DNA from: Streptomyces plumbidurans
GTDB taxonomy: Bacteria > Actinomycetota > Actinomycetes > Streptomycetales > Streptomycetaceae
Length of the DNA stretch: 64,000 nucleotides
Assembly (NCBI RefSeq): GCF_019857225.1
Contig: NZ_JAFJSY010000006.1
Span: 1 to 64,000 of the forward strand
Direction: 5' to 3'
Under the pieces are notes generated by a model. That model searched no databases. It was not told the origin of the DNA and saw only the letters and a list, made by a program, of their open reading frames with translations. Each line of letters starts with the position of its first letter. Within the stretch, counting starts at the first letter, position 1. Positions 25,954 through 34,717 of this stretch are shown here, in pieces. Position numbers and translations under genes: made by a program.

Positions 25954-26000
25954 GGGAAGATGGTCATGGCCCACGACCGTCGAACGAGGGGAGCCGCCCG

Positions 26001-26612
26001 GTGAGCACCAAGGTGCGCACGGCAGACACGCGTGAGCGCATCCTCACGGCCGCGTGCGAGGTCATCGCCGACATCGGCTTCGAGAAGATCCGTATGCGCA
26101 TGGTCGCCGAGCGGGCCGGGGTGTCGACCGCGCTGCTGCACTACCACTTCGACACCCGCGAGAAGCTGTTCACCGAGGCGATGACCCACTCCTTCGCCAA
26201 CACCGCGGTGGACGTCGAACGCGACGCGGAGACCGCACCGGCGGCCGTCATCCTGGCCCGCATCCTGCGCAACCTGCTGCCGACCGACCCCGAACTGCAC
26301 CAGGACTGGCGGCTGTGGCAGGAACTGTGGGTGCGCGCCCTGCGCGACGAGACCACCCGCGTCTTCGCCGTGGACCTGTACGCGCAGCTGCACGCCTGGG
26401 TGACCGGTGCGGTGCGGCGGGGGATCGACTCCGGCGAGTTCACGCCGACCGACGTGGACGCCCTCGCCACGCTCGTGCTGTCGCTGAGCGACGGCTACGG
26501 CATCCGCATCATGCTGCGCGATCCGGCGGTCACGCTGGACACGGCGCTCGCGTCAGTCTGGCGCCATGTGTCCACCGCCCTCGGCCTGCCGGAGAAGATG
26601 CCGGCGGACTGA
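26001..26612 (+). CDS. TetR-family regulator of the catabolic block
   Basis: Protein of 203 aa. An N-terminal TetR helix-turn-helix (TRERILTAACEVIADIGFEKI, then VAERAGVSTALLHYHFDTREKL) is followed by a helical ligand domain. The GTG at 26001 is chosen because GAGGGGAG lies just upstream. An earlier GTG overlapping the previous stop has no ribosome site. As last gene of the beta-oxidation operon it most likely represses it, and the divergent Rieske operon, through the twin sites at 18402-18478, with an acyl-CoA or amine as inducer. Confidence 0.88.
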   Translation: MSTKVRTADTRERILTAACEVIADIGFEKIRMRMVAERAGVSTALLHYHFDTREKLFTEAMTHSFANTAVDVERDAETAPAAVILARILRNLLPTDPELHQDWRLWQELWVRALRDETTRVFAVDLYAQLHAWVTGAVRRGIDSGEFTPTDVDALATLVLSLSDGYGIRIMLRDPAVTLDTALASVWRHVSTALGLPEKMPAD

Positions 26613-26623
26613 GGCACCGCCCC

Positions 26624-27385
26624 TCAGCGCACCGGGAAGCCGAAGGAGTAGCCCTGCTGCTTCAGCCACGGCAGGCATTCGCGCAGCGCGGCCACGGTCT
26701 GCGAACGGTCGCCGCCGGCGTCGTGGAAGAGGATCGTCGGGCCGTTGGGCACCTCGCTCCTGACGGTGGCGACGATGGCCTCGGTGCCGGGGCGCTCGAA
26801 GTCCTTGCTGTCCACGTTCCAGCCCAGCGGGCGCATCCCCTGCTTGGCCGCGAGGTGCCGGCTGTAGGGCGTGAACGCACCGCCCGGTGCACGGTAGTAC
26901 TGCGGCCGTACGCCACCGGATGCCTTGGTGATCATGTCCGCGGCGTCCAGGATCTCCTTGGACTGGTACGCCTCGGCCTTCTTGTCCATCGTGGTGTCGT
27001 GCGACACCGTGTGGTCGCACAGCCGGTGCCCGGCCGCCACCACGGCCTTGACCAGATCCGGATGGGCCTGCGCCTGCGTGCCGACCATGCAGAAGGTGGC
27101 CTTCACGCCGTTCTCCTTGAGCACCTGCAGCACCTGCGGCGTCCAGACCGGGTCAGGACCGTCGTCGATGGTGATGTTCACGCCGTGCGCGCCCGCGTCC
27201 GAGGCATGGGCGATGGACACCGGGACGGTGCGCGGAGCGGAGTGGTGCGGCGAGGCAGCCGCCTGCTGCTCGTCGACGGGACCGGCCTGCGCGGTCCACA
27301 CCGAGGTGGCCGCCGCCACCGCCGTCACCCCGACCGCCGCCGCGATTACCCGGCCGTACCATCCCCGCCCGCCATGCCGCGCCAT
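26624..27385 (-). CDS. Exported polysaccharide deacetylase (NodB domain)
   Basis: Protein of 253 aa. A membrane or signal segment (about 10-35) is followed by a carbohydrate esterase family 4 domain. The catalytic motifs are TIDDGPDP (Asp74, Asp75), DHTVSHDTT (His125, His129), YRAPGG and ILFHDAGG. It probably removes acetyl groups from chitin-like oligomers, xylan or peptidoglycan outside the cell. The ATG at 27385 is chosen with AGGAG upstream. It converges on the TetR gene with only 11 bp between stops. Confidence 0.9.
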   Translation of the reverse strand: MARHGGRGWYGRVIAAAVGVTAVAAATSVWTAQAGPVDEQQAAASPHHSAPRTVPVSIAHASDAGAHGVNITIDDGPDPVWTPQVLQVLKENGVKATFCMVGTQAQAHPDLVKAVVAAGHRLCDHTVSHDTTMDKKAEAYQSKEILDAADMITKASGGVRPQYYRAPGGAFTPYSRHLAAKQGMRPLGWNVDSKDFERPGTEAIVATVRSEVPNGPTILFHDAGGDRSQTVAALRECLPWLKQQGYSFGFPVR

Positions 27386-27526
27386 GTCCGCCCCGCTCCT
27401 CGCCGTCCCTGTGGTGCTTGTGCACCTGTCAGGACGAAGATCGGGCCGCACGGGATCCGCCTGTTACTGATCACGGACAATTCCGCGGGAGTTCCGAGAC
27501 GCTCCACGCTCGACGAGGGGTGCCGG

Positions 27527-29452
27527 TCACGCCCGCAGCGGGCTGCACAACAGGGCCGCGGGGCCCGGTGAGCTGCCCAGACGGGTGGTGAAGGCGATGC
27601 CGGCGGCGTACTCGTCGGCGGCGCACTGGCCCTTGTAGTGCCCCTCCGCGAAGTCACCGCCCGCGCCGTCGGAGGGCCGGTTGTCGGAGCGGTCGAACCA
27701 CACGGTCCGCCCGGTGGCACCCAGCGGGACGCGGGCGGGTGCGCACAGAGCCGCCGACACCCGCTCACCGCGGCGGCTGTAGCCGATGAGGAACTGCCCT
27801 GCGGGGCATTGGAGTTTGGTGTAGCCGGCGGCCCAGTCACCGCCCGCGGGGACATTGCGTTCGTCGGTGACGACCGTCTGGGTGTTGCCCGCGGCGCGCA
27901 GGTCGCCGCCCGTCGTGTCGGTGCACAGGCCGCGCCCGCCGGTGTGGCTGAGACCGATCAGCCGCAGGCCGTCGGGGCATACGGCCTTGTAGGCGCCGGA
28001 GTCCCAGTCGCCGTCGGCGCGCACCCGCAGCGACTCCACGGCGTCGCCGTGGTCGGTGGCGAGCATGCGCCACACGGGCACCTGCGGGATGTCCCCGGTG
28101 CGGCTCGCGGCGGTCATGAGGTGGTTCCAGGCGCTCGCCCGCCAGTCGTCCTGGTCGAGGATGCCGTAGCGGTGCCCGGCCGTGTCGTAGCGCAGCAGCG
28201 CCCAGTCGTCGTGGCCCTCCCAGCCGACCAGCGGCCAGTAGGCGAAGTCCGTGTCGTGGTCGGCGAAGTAGTCGGTGATGTTGCCGAACCAGGTGCGGGC
28301 CGCCGCTCCCGTCTCGTTCGCCCCGACGCCGAACTCGCTGACCCACACGGGCGCGGTGTAGTGCTGCCCCTCCGTGGTGACGAAGAAGGCCTGGTCGCCG
28401 AGGACTTGGTACAGCTGGTCGCGGGTCAGGTCCTGGTAGCGCGGGTCGTGGGTCTCGCCGACTCCGGTGGCGCCGCTGTGCCGGGGGCCGGTGTAGCCGT
28501 AGAAGTGGGCGGAGTAGACCAGCTTGTGCGCGTCGACGAGAGTGTGCGACAGCGTGCGTACGGGCGTCAGCGTGGGGCGGTCGTGCGGCAGTCCGTCGAC
28601 GGGCAGGCCGGTCCAGTTGATGCCTTCGACGACGATGAGCAGGTCCGGGTTTGCCTCGGTGAGGATGCGGTCCGCGGCCAACTGGGCGGCGGCGTACCAG
28701 TCGTGCTCGTCGCCGAGGCCCCAGTTGGGGTCGTCCAGGACGTCGCGGCGTACCTCGTTGTAGAGATCGGCGCCCACCACCCGTGGATCGGCCTTGTAGC
28801 GGCGGGCCATGAAGACCCAGTCGTCCGCCCACTGCCCGGTGGACTGGCTGCTGTTCCAGCGTTCGTTGCCGTCAATGCCGCAGCACCAACGCGAGGTGCT
28901 GGTGTGGTTGTTGAGGATGACGGCGAACCCGTCGTCGGTGAGGGCGGTCACGACCGCGTCGTAGACCTCCAGGGGTGTCTTGCCCCGCAGCTGCGGGTTG
29001 GCGGCGACTGCCGTGTCAGGCACGGGAGTTGTCGTGTGGATCATCTCGTTGGAGAACGGCAGCCGGACGCTGTTGATGCCGAGTTCGCGGAAGTCGGCGA
29101 GGAGTTCGGGCAGCGGGGCGCGGTCGAGGCCGAGGGGGATGCCGTACGAGTCCTGTCCGGCGTGGTGGTTGGCGGGATCGGCGGCGCTGCCGCTTCCGGT
29201 CCATGAGCCCTGTGCGCCGTCCCAGTTGGCCGCCTTCAGCCGGAAGCGGCGGCCCTGGGCGTCGACGATGTAGCGGCCGCGGGTGGACAGGGGCGCCTGC
29301 CAGGTGTCGGCGGCGGTCGAAGCGGTCTGCGCGGAGGAGCCGACGGGGTGCTGTTCGGTGGCGACGGCGGACGGTGCCGCGGTCAGCAGCGCGAAGGAGG
29401 TGGCCAATACTGTCAGGAACTTGACAAGTCTGTCGGTCTGCACGGTCTGCAT
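27527..29452 (-). CDS. Secreted glycoside hydrolase family 5 (cellulase-type) enzyme
   Basis: Protein of 641 aa. A Sec-type signal (about 1-32: KFLTVLATSFALLTAAPSAVA) precedes a GH5 barrel (about 55-460) with acid/base Glu233 in LYNEVRRD and nucleophile Glu373 in WVSEFGVG. The C-terminal ~170 residues are Cys-containing repeats (ICPDG-like, LQCPAGQFLIGYS, GQCAADEYAAG) of unknown role, possibly carbohydrate binding. It would hydrolyse a beta-linked glucan or mannan outside the cell. The ATG at 29452 has GGAGG upstream. Confidence 0.88.
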   Translation of the reverse strand: MQTVQTDRLVKFLTVLATSFALLTAAPSAVATEQHPVGSSAQTASTAADTWQAPLSTRGRYIVDAQGRRFRLKAANWDGAQGSWTGSGSAADPANHHAGQDSYGIPLGLDRAPLPELLADFRELGINSVRLPFSNEMIHTTTPVPDTAVAANPQLRGKTPLEVYDAVVTALTDDGFAVILNNHTSTSRWCCGIDGNERWNSSQSTGQWADDWVFMARRYKADPRVVGADLYNEVRRDVLDDPNWGLGDEHDWYAAAQLAADRILTEANPDLLIVVEGINWTGLPVDGLPHDRPTLTPVRTLSHTLVDAHKLVYSAHFYGYTGPRHSGATGVGETHDPRYQDLTRDQLYQVLGDQAFFVTTEGQHYTAPVWVSEFGVGANETGAAARTWFGNITDYFADHDTDFAYWPLVGWEGHDDWALLRYDTAGHRYGILDQDDWRASAWNHLMTAASRTGDIPQVPVWRMLATDHGDAVESLRVRADGDWDSGAYKAVCPDGLRLIGLSHTGGRGLCTDTTGGDLRAAGNTQTVVTDERNVPAGGDWAAGYTKLQCPAGQFLIGYSRRGERVSAALCAPARVPLGATGRTVWFDRSDNRPSDGAGGDFAEGHYKGQCAADEYAAGIAFTTRLGSSPGPAALLCSPLRA

Positions 29453-29862
29453 CCGGTCCTCCGGAGTCCGCGGCGGGAAGGAGATGGCCGATCGACGAGT
29501 GGCGGCTGACACCCTACGAATGAACGGGCGTCAGGTCGAGACCGGGTTCGGGCGCGGGATCGTCTACGTCGCCCGCAGGAAGGGGGCGGGTGTCACCGAC
29601 CGGCGCCGCGGCCACCGCGCCGGTACGCGCAGGCGCGATCCGGACATCCGCATCCGGGTGCTGATGGGCAACGACGTCGGCGGCACCGCGCCGGCCGGAG
29701 AATGCGCCGCGCGCCACCTCCTCGACGACGTGAACTACCCACCGCCGTCGTCCCGTTCGACGACCGGTGCGCCCCACCACATCTGGCCGCGCGCAGGGGC
29801 CTGCGGGAACCCCCGCGTCCGAACGGGCGGATGCGCCCCCCTCACGCGAACCGCCGGAGGCG
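29453..29862. other. 410-bp gap without a supported gene
   Basis: Open frames exist on both strands (for example an Arg-rich plus-strand frame from about 29520), but none has a ribosome site, recognisable domain or good codon pattern. It presumably holds the GH5 promoter and the end of the response-regulator transcript. Nothing else is evident. Confidence 0.5.
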
Positions 29863-30588
29863 TCACGCTGCCGGGTGGATCAGGCCGGACTCGTAGGCGA
29901 AGGCGACCGCCTGGACGCGGGCGCGGGCGCCGATCTTGGCGAGGATGTGGCTGACGTGGGACTTGACGGTGGTCGGGGCGATGGAGAGCCGTAGGGCGAT
30001 CTCGCTGTTGGACCAGCCGGAGGCGACGGCGGTGAGGACGTCGCGCTCGCGTTGGGTGAGGTTGTCCAGTCCGACGTCCCGCCGCAGCGGGCGGGGAGTC
30101 GGCTCGGCGCGGACCGTGTCGATGAGCGCGCGGGTCAGGGTGGGTGTGATCACGGCGTCGCCCGCCGCAACGACCCTGATGGCGGCGGTCAGTTCCGCCG
30201 CGGAGGCGTCCGTGAGGAGGAACCCGTCGGCGCCGGCGCGCAGGGCGGCGTTGGCGTGGCTCTCGTCGGTGGCCGAGGCCAGGACGAGCACGCGGGGAGG
30301 GCTCCCTTGGCTCCCTTGGGCCCCTTTGGTCCCCTCGGCGATGGCTGGCCCGGCGGCCGGGAGGAGGCGGGGCGGGCGGGCGATGCGGCGGACCACTTCG
30401 ATGTCGTCCGTGTCGGCGAGGCGGATGTCCATCAGTACGACGTCCGGGCGGAGCGCGGCGCTCATCGCGACCGCCTCGGCCCCACCGGCCGCTTCGCCGA
30501 CGACGGTCAGGTCGGACTCGGCGCTCAGGAGCATGCGCAGGCCGAGGCGCTGAAGAGACTGGTCGTTGACGACGAGTACGGAGACCAT
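29863..30588 (-). CDS. Orphan LuxR-type response regulator with atypical receiver
   Basis: Protein of 241 aa. The receiver spans about 2-150, with phosphoacceptor Asp54 in VLMDIRL. The acidic pair near the N-terminus is Asn8-Asp9, and the usual Lys after strand 5 is Thr (GFLLTDAS). Strand 4 is preceded by a low-complexity insertion TKGAQGSQGS encoded by 9-bp repeats. The C-terminal LuxR HTH is complete (LTQRERDVLTAVASGWSNSEIA). No histidine kinase is adjacent. Phosphorylation may be altered or unnecessary. The ATG at 30588 has GGAAGG upstream, and a perfect palindrome begins 23 bp before the start. Confidence 0.85.
   Translation of the reverse strand: MVSVLVVNDQSLQRLGLRMLLSAESDLTVVGEAAGGAEAVAMSAALRPDVVLMDIRLADTDDIEVVRRIARPPRLLPAAGPAIAEGTKGAQGSQGSPPRVLVLASATDESHANAALRAGADGFLLTDASAAELTAAIRVVAAGDAVITPTLTRALIDTVRAEPTPRPLRRDVGLDNLTQRERDVLTAVASGWSNSEIALRLSIAPTTVKSHVSHILAKIGARARVQAVAFAYESGLIHPAA
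30301..30336 (-). repeat. In-frame 9-bp repeats within the response regulator
   Basis: GCTCCCTTG, GCTCCCTTG, GGCCCCTTT and GGTCCCCTC on the plus strand. Read on the minus strand they encode a Gly/Gln/Ser/Lys-rich insertion in the receiver domain. Confidence 0.7.
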
Positions 30589-30610
30589 GTCTGTCCTTCC
30601 CCACACTCTA

Positions 30611-30627
30611 AACGAAACTGTTTCGTT
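30611..30627. promoter_or_regulatory. Perfect 17-bp palindrome before the response regulator
   Basis: AACGAAAC-T-GTTTCGTT, 23 bp upstream of the response-regulator start and followed by CACCTGGTGG. A related site with the same downstream CACC-rich context lies at 30664-30675. Confidence 0.6.
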
Positions 30628-30663
30628 CACCTGGTGGGTACGATACCCCCGCTCGGCCATCGA

Positions 30664-30675
30664 AACGACATCGTT
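30664..30675. promoter_or_regulatory. Second, weaker copy of the AACGA palindrome
   Basis: AACGA-CA-TCGTT followed by CACCTTATGG, 53 bp from the perfect palindrome. It lies between the NCS1 stop and the response-regulator promoter. Confidence 0.4.
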
Positions 30676-30707
30676 CACCTTATGGTTTGAGTCACATCTC
30701 GCCCCGA

Positions 30708-32159
30708 TCAGGGCTCGCGGTGCTCGTGCGCCGCCCGCTCCAGGCTCTCCGCCTCCGCCTCGGCCAGCCGCTGCTCGGCCGCGACGTCGATGGAACGGGT
30801 CAGCAGCCAGTAGAGCCCCGCGGCCACGGGCAGCCCGATGAACAAGGAGATGTCGGCGCCGTCGAGCGCGTCGGCGATGGGTCCGGTGTAGAGCGTCCCG
30901 ACGGAGAAGAAGGGGATCATGACGACGAAGCCCACCACATAGGCGATGATGCCGTGCCAGCCCCAACGCCCGTAGATTCCCCGGGGGTTGAAGATCTCGG
31001 CGATGGCGTAGTGCCCGCGGCGCACGACGTAGTAGTCCATGAGGTTGACCGCGGTCCACGGGATGAACAGATAGAGGACCAGCAGCAGGAAGTTGTTGAA
31101 GTTCTCCAGGAAGTTGGAGGTCGCGGCGAGCGCGCCGATCAGGGACAGCGCGGCGGTGAGCCCGATCGTCAGCAGACGTACGCCGAGTGTCGGCCGCACC
31201 CGCTTGATCGAGTCGATCGCGCTGATCAACGTGAGTGATCCGCCGTACATGTTGAGCGCGGTGACCGAGACCAGACCCAGGACCGCGAAGAGCAGCACGA
31301 TCGCGCCGAACCCGCTGAACACCTTGTCGCCCGCCGCGTTGATCGACTCGATGGTGTCGAAGCCTTTGCCCGCCCAGGCGGCGAGCATGGAGCCGAGGAC
31401 CATCAGCCAGATGCCGCCGAGGGCCGAGCCGAAATACGTCCAGTAGAAGGTCTTGCGTACGGTCACGCCCGGCGGGAGATAGCGCGAGTAGTCGGAGACG
31501 TAGATCGCCCAGCTGATCTGGTAGCCGGCGACGACGCCGAACTGGGCGAGGAACGGCGTCCACTTGAAGGCGCCGAGGTCGAAGGAACCGGCCGGGTAGT
31601 GCAGGGTGACCAGGGCGCCCACGGTGAAGATCCCGAAGACGATCAGGAAGGAGTACGTCAGGAACTGCTCGGCCTTGTGGATGACGTCGTAGCCCACCAG
31701 CGCGATGACGAGGGCGACCAGGGTGACCACGACCACCCAGAGCTTGACCCCTCCGTGCACCGTGGTGTGCATCGCCTCTCCGGCGAGGATGGTGTTGAAG
31801 ACGTTGAAGCCCGCGTACTGCACATAGGCGAACAGCCACACGAGAAGGGCGCCGACGTAGCCGAACTGGGGACGCGACTGGATCATCTGCGGCAGCCCGA
31901 GCTGCGGGCCCTGTGCCGAGTGGAACGCCATGAAGAAGGTGCCGAGGACGGTGCCCGCCACGATCGCGATCAGCGACCAGATCAGATTGCCGCCCTCGGT
32001 GATGCTGATCAGGCCGACGGCCAGCGTGGCGATCTGGGCGTTCGACATGAACCACAGGGGTCCGAGGTGCCACAGCTTGCCGTGGCGCTCGTCCAGAGGC
32101 ACATAGTCGATGGAACGGACTTCCAGGCCCGAAACGCGCGGTTCCGACGATGTGCTCAC
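30708..32159 (-). CDS. NCS1-family nucleobase/cytosine permease-like transporter
   Basis: Protein of 483 aa with about 12 membrane segments. The N-terminal segment WFMSNAQIATLAVGL and the central SWAIYVSDYSRYLP are typical of NCS1 purine/cytosine permeases. It imports a nucleobase, hydantoin or similar small ring by cation symport. The GTG at 32159 follows GGAGGC. No base-metabolising enzyme is adjacent, so the substrate is undefined. A second NCS1 transporter lies at 36470. Confidence 0.9.
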   Translation of the reverse strand: MSTSSEPRVSGLEVRSIDYVPLDERHGKLWHLGPLWFMSNAQIATLAVGLISITEGGNLIWSLIAIVAGTVLGTFFMAFHSAQGPQLGLPQMIQSRPQFGYVGALLVWLFAYVQYAGFNVFNTILAGEAMHTTVHGGVKLWVVVVTLVALVIALVGYDVIHKAEQFLTYSFLIVFGIFTVGALVTLHYPAGSFDLGAFKWTPFLAQFGVVAGYQISWAIYVSDYSRYLPPGVTVRKTFYWTYFGSALGGIWLMVLGSMLAAWAGKGFDTIESINAAGDKVFSGFGAIVLLFAVLGLVSVTALNMYGGSLTLISAIDSIKRVRPTLGVRLLTIGLTAALSLIGALAATSNFLENFNNFLLLVLYLFIPWTAVNLMDYYVVRRGHYAIAEIFNPRGIYGRWGWHGIIAYVVGFVVMIPFFSVGTLYTGPIADALDGADISLFIGLPVAAGLYWLLTRSIDVAAEQRLAEAEAESLERAAHEHREP

Positions 32160-32400
32160 GGCGCCTCCAGAGTGTTGATCCACCCCTGTGGCCACATTCA
32201 TGCCCCATGGCCGCCAGGTCAAGCGGTCATTGCCGACCCTTGACCGGAGGGTATGCGGAGGTCGGACCGCGAGGGGCGGGGGAGAGGCGGGTCTTGAGCG
32301 GTTCGCCGGCCACCGTCCCAGTGGGCAAAATCAGGTCACCGGCGCGGCCGCGAGAAGGATGCAGCCCCCGCCACCGCCTTCTCCCCGGAGCCCGTATTCA

Positions 32401-33120
32401 ATGAAGTTCGCACACGTCGCCGCAACCGCGCTGGCTGTCGGCGCCCTCCTCGCGGGGTGTTCTCCCCGGCACAGTTCGTCACGGGGCTATGGCTCCCCGG
32501 CTTCCCCGGGACCGGGCGAAGGCGAGACGTCTCCCCGCACCACGAACAGGGCCGCCCCTACGCCCTCGTCCGCCCCCGATCTGGACGACTGGCCGACCCG
32601 GCCCGCGACGGCGGACAAGTTCCCCCGCAGCATCCGCAGCACCGCCCTCGGCGAGAACTACACCGGCACCGCGTACCTCGGCCGGCTGACGCAGCGATGG
32701 CACATCGACCTGGGTGCCAGGAAGAAGAACGACTTCAACAAGAACGACGACGTACCCCCTGTCTGGTACGCCGCGGGCACCGGACGACCGTCCCCCGGGG
32801 CCAAGTTGACCGTTGCGGCCGTCTGGGATCTCTCCGGCGACCTGGAATCCCTCACCTGCACCGCCGACCGAACGGCGCCGGGCCGCACCGACTTCCTGCG
32901 GGCGTGCATCCAGCTGAACTATCCGCGCGCGCAGCCGACTTCGGCCGTTCGATGGCTCGGGAAGGCGCTGCCCGACCTCGACACGGCGTACGCGCACACC
33001 AAGAAGCCCGTGGGCAGTCCGCTGTACCGGTCGGGCCGAGCAGCGTCCTATCTGCTCGAATACGACAACGGCGAGGAGGGGTTGGCCTACTCGGTCCGCA
33101 TCTTCGGAACGGCGTCGTAA
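32401..33120 (+). CDS. Predicted lipoprotein of unknown function
   Basis: Protein of 239 aa. A lipoprotein signal ends in ALLAGC (Cys20), followed by a Ser/Pro/Gly-rich tether to about residue 65. The folded part (about 70-239) has two Cys (near 160 and 177) and no recognised domain. It is likely anchored to the outer face of the membrane. GGAG stands ten bases before the ATG. It is followed by a strong hairpin. Confidence 0.8.
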   Translation: MKFAHVAATALAVGALLAGCSPRHSSSRGYGSPASPGPGEGETSPRTTNRAAPTPSSAPDLDDWPTRPATADKFPRSIRSTALGENYTGTAYLGRLTQRWHIDLGARKKNDFNKNDDVPPVWYAAGTGRPSPGAKLTVAAVWDLSGDLESLTCTADRTAPGRTDFLRACIQLNYPRAQPTSAVRWLGKALPDLDTAYAHTKKPVGSPLYRSGRAASYLLEYDNGEEGLAYSVRIFGTAS

Positions 33121-33136
33121 GAGCGTCCGCGACGCC

Positions 33137-33173
33137 GTCGAGGGCCGCCCCCGAACCGGGAACGGCCCTCGAC
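33137..33173. terminator. Strong bidirectional terminator between lipoprotein and GAPDH genes
   Basis: GTCGAGGGCCG and CGGCCCTCGAC pair perfectly (11 bp) around a 15-base loop that can itself pair (CCCG/CGGG). It sits in the 73-bp gap between convergent stops. Confidence 0.75.
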
Positions 33174-33193
33174 ACGGCACTGCCCTGCCGGCG

Positions 33194-34642
33194 TCAGAGC
33201 GCCGGGCTCGGGAAGGTCGGGTACTCCACCCCGGAGACGTACTGCACGACCCGGATGACCTGGCAGGAGTAGCCGAACTCGTTGTCGTACCACAGGTACA
33301 GGATGGCGTTGTCGCCCTCCACCTTGGTGGCGCCGGCGTCGACGATCGAGGCGTGGCGGGAGCCGATGAAGTCGCTGGAGACCGCGTCGGGGGCCGTGGT
33401 GAAGTCGATCTGGCGGCGCAGCGGGGAGGTCAGCGAGACGTCGCGCAGATGGTCGAGGACCTCCTCGCGTGAAGTCTCGCGCGAGAGCTGCAGGTTGAGG
33501 ATCGCGATCGAGACGTCCGGCACGGGGACCCGGATCGAGCTGCCGGTGATGCGGGCCTTGAGGTCGGGCAGCGCCTTGGCGACGGCGGAGGCGGCACCGG
33601 TCTCGGTGATGACCATGTTGAGCGGCGCGGAACGGCCGCGGCGCTCGGCCTTGTGGTAATTGTCCAGCAGGTTCTGGTCGTTGGTGAAGGAGTGCACGGT
33701 CTCCACGTGACCGCGCTCGACGCCGAACTCGTCGTCCATCGCCTTCAGCGGCGGCACGATCGCGTTGGTGGTGCAGGACGCGCAGGACAGGATCTGCTCG
33801 TCCGGCTTGACGGTGTCGTGGTTGACGCCGTGCACGATGTTCGGGACGTCGCCCTTGCCCGGCGCGGTCAGCACGACCTTGTCGATGCCGGGACGCAGAT
33901 GCTGCGAAAGCCCTTCGCGGTCACGCCACTTGCCGGTGTTGTCGATCAGGATGGCGTTCTTGATGCCGTACGCCGTGTAGTCGACCTCGGACGGGACGTC
34001 GGCGTAGATCACCTTGATCGCGTTGCCGTTGGCGAAGATGGTGCTGCTCGCCTCGTCCACGGTGATGGTCCCCTGGAACTGGCCGTGGATGGAGTCGCGT
34101 CGCAGCAGCGAGGCCCGCTTGACGATGTCCTGCTCGCCGCCGCCCCGCACCACGATCGCGCGCAGCCGCAGACCGTTGCCGGAGCCGGCCTTCTCGACCA
34201 GCAGCCGGGCCACCAGGCGGCCGATGCGGCCGAAGCCGTAGAGGACGACGTCCCGGCCCTCGCCGCGCTCGATCTTGTTGGCGCCCGTGGCGCCCGCGAC
34301 CGCCTCGGCGGTGAACTCCGCCACGGACAGGCCGCGGTCGTCGCCCTTGTACGTCGCCGCGAGCATGCCGATGTCGATCTGCGAGGGACCGAGGTCGAGC
34401 GCGGTGAGCGCCTGCAGGAACGGCAGGGTCTCGACCACCGAGAGCTCCTCGCCGGCTATCTGCCGGGCGAAGCGGTGGGTCTTGAGGATGCTGACCACCG
34501 ACTTGTTCACCAGGGAGCGGCTGTGCAGCAGGACGGTGACGTCCTGCTCGCGGTGCAGCTTCCCGATGATCGGGATCATCGACTCCGCGATCTCCTCGCG
34601 GGTCTTCCAGTTGGTGAACGAGTCGTCGTTGACAGCAGTCAC
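33194..34642 (-). CDS. gap: Glyceraldehyde-3-phosphate dehydrogenase, long actinobacterial form
   Basis: Protein of 482 aa against about 335 for classical GAPDH. The extra ~125 N-terminal residues precede the cofactor fold VLYGFGRIGRLVARLL. The active-site Cys is in SCASCTTNAIVPP and the C-terminus has WYDNEFGYSCQV. It catalyses the reversible oxidation of glyceraldehyde 3-phosphate. The long form is a second isozyme in streptomycetes, and its divergence from 6-phosphogluconate dehydrogenase suggests a role in NADPH or gluconeogenic balance. The GTG start at 34642 has only a weak GATGGA upstream. Confidence 0.92.
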   Translation of the reverse strand: MTAVNDDSFTNWKTREEIAESMIPIIGKLHREQDVTVLLHSRSLVNKSVVSILKTHRFARQIAGEELSVVETLPFLQALTALDLGPSQIDIGMLAATYKGDDRGLSVAEFTAEAVAGATGANKIERGEGRDVVLYGFGRIGRLVARLLVEKAGSGNGLRLRAIVVRGGGEQDIVKRASLLRRDSIHGQFQGTITVDEASSTIFANGNAIKVIYADVPSEVDYTAYGIKNAILIDNTGKWRDREGLSQHLRPGIDKVVLTAPGKGDVPNIVHGVNHDTVKPDEQILSCASCTTNAIVPPLKAMDDEFGVERGHVETVHSFTNDQNLLDNYHKAERRGRSAPLNMVITETGAASAVAKALPDLKARITGSSIRVPVPDVSIAILNLQLSRETSREEVLDHLRDVSLTSPLRRQIDFTTAPDAVSSDFIGSRHASIVDAGATKVEGDNAILYLWYDNEFGYSCQVIRVVQYVSGVEYPTFPSPAL

Positions 34643-34646
34643 TGGT

Positions 34647-34717
34647 CCATCTTTCGCTGATCCATCGTTCGAGCTAGGCGGCGCTCATATGTTAAACCCT
34701 GTTTGATCGATCGTTCG
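34647..34717. repeat. Direct repeats in the gap/gnd divergent region
   Basis: CCATCTTTCG (34647) and CCATCGTTCG (34662) are 15 bp apart. A third related GATCGATCGTTCG lies at 34705, matching GATCCATCGTTCG at 34659. They may be regulator sites controlling gap or gnd. Confidence 0.4.

Noticed and set aside
29520..29954. Small Arg-rich open frames in the gap before the response regulator
   Set aside because: No ribosome site, no domain and frames overlap the response-regulator gene.
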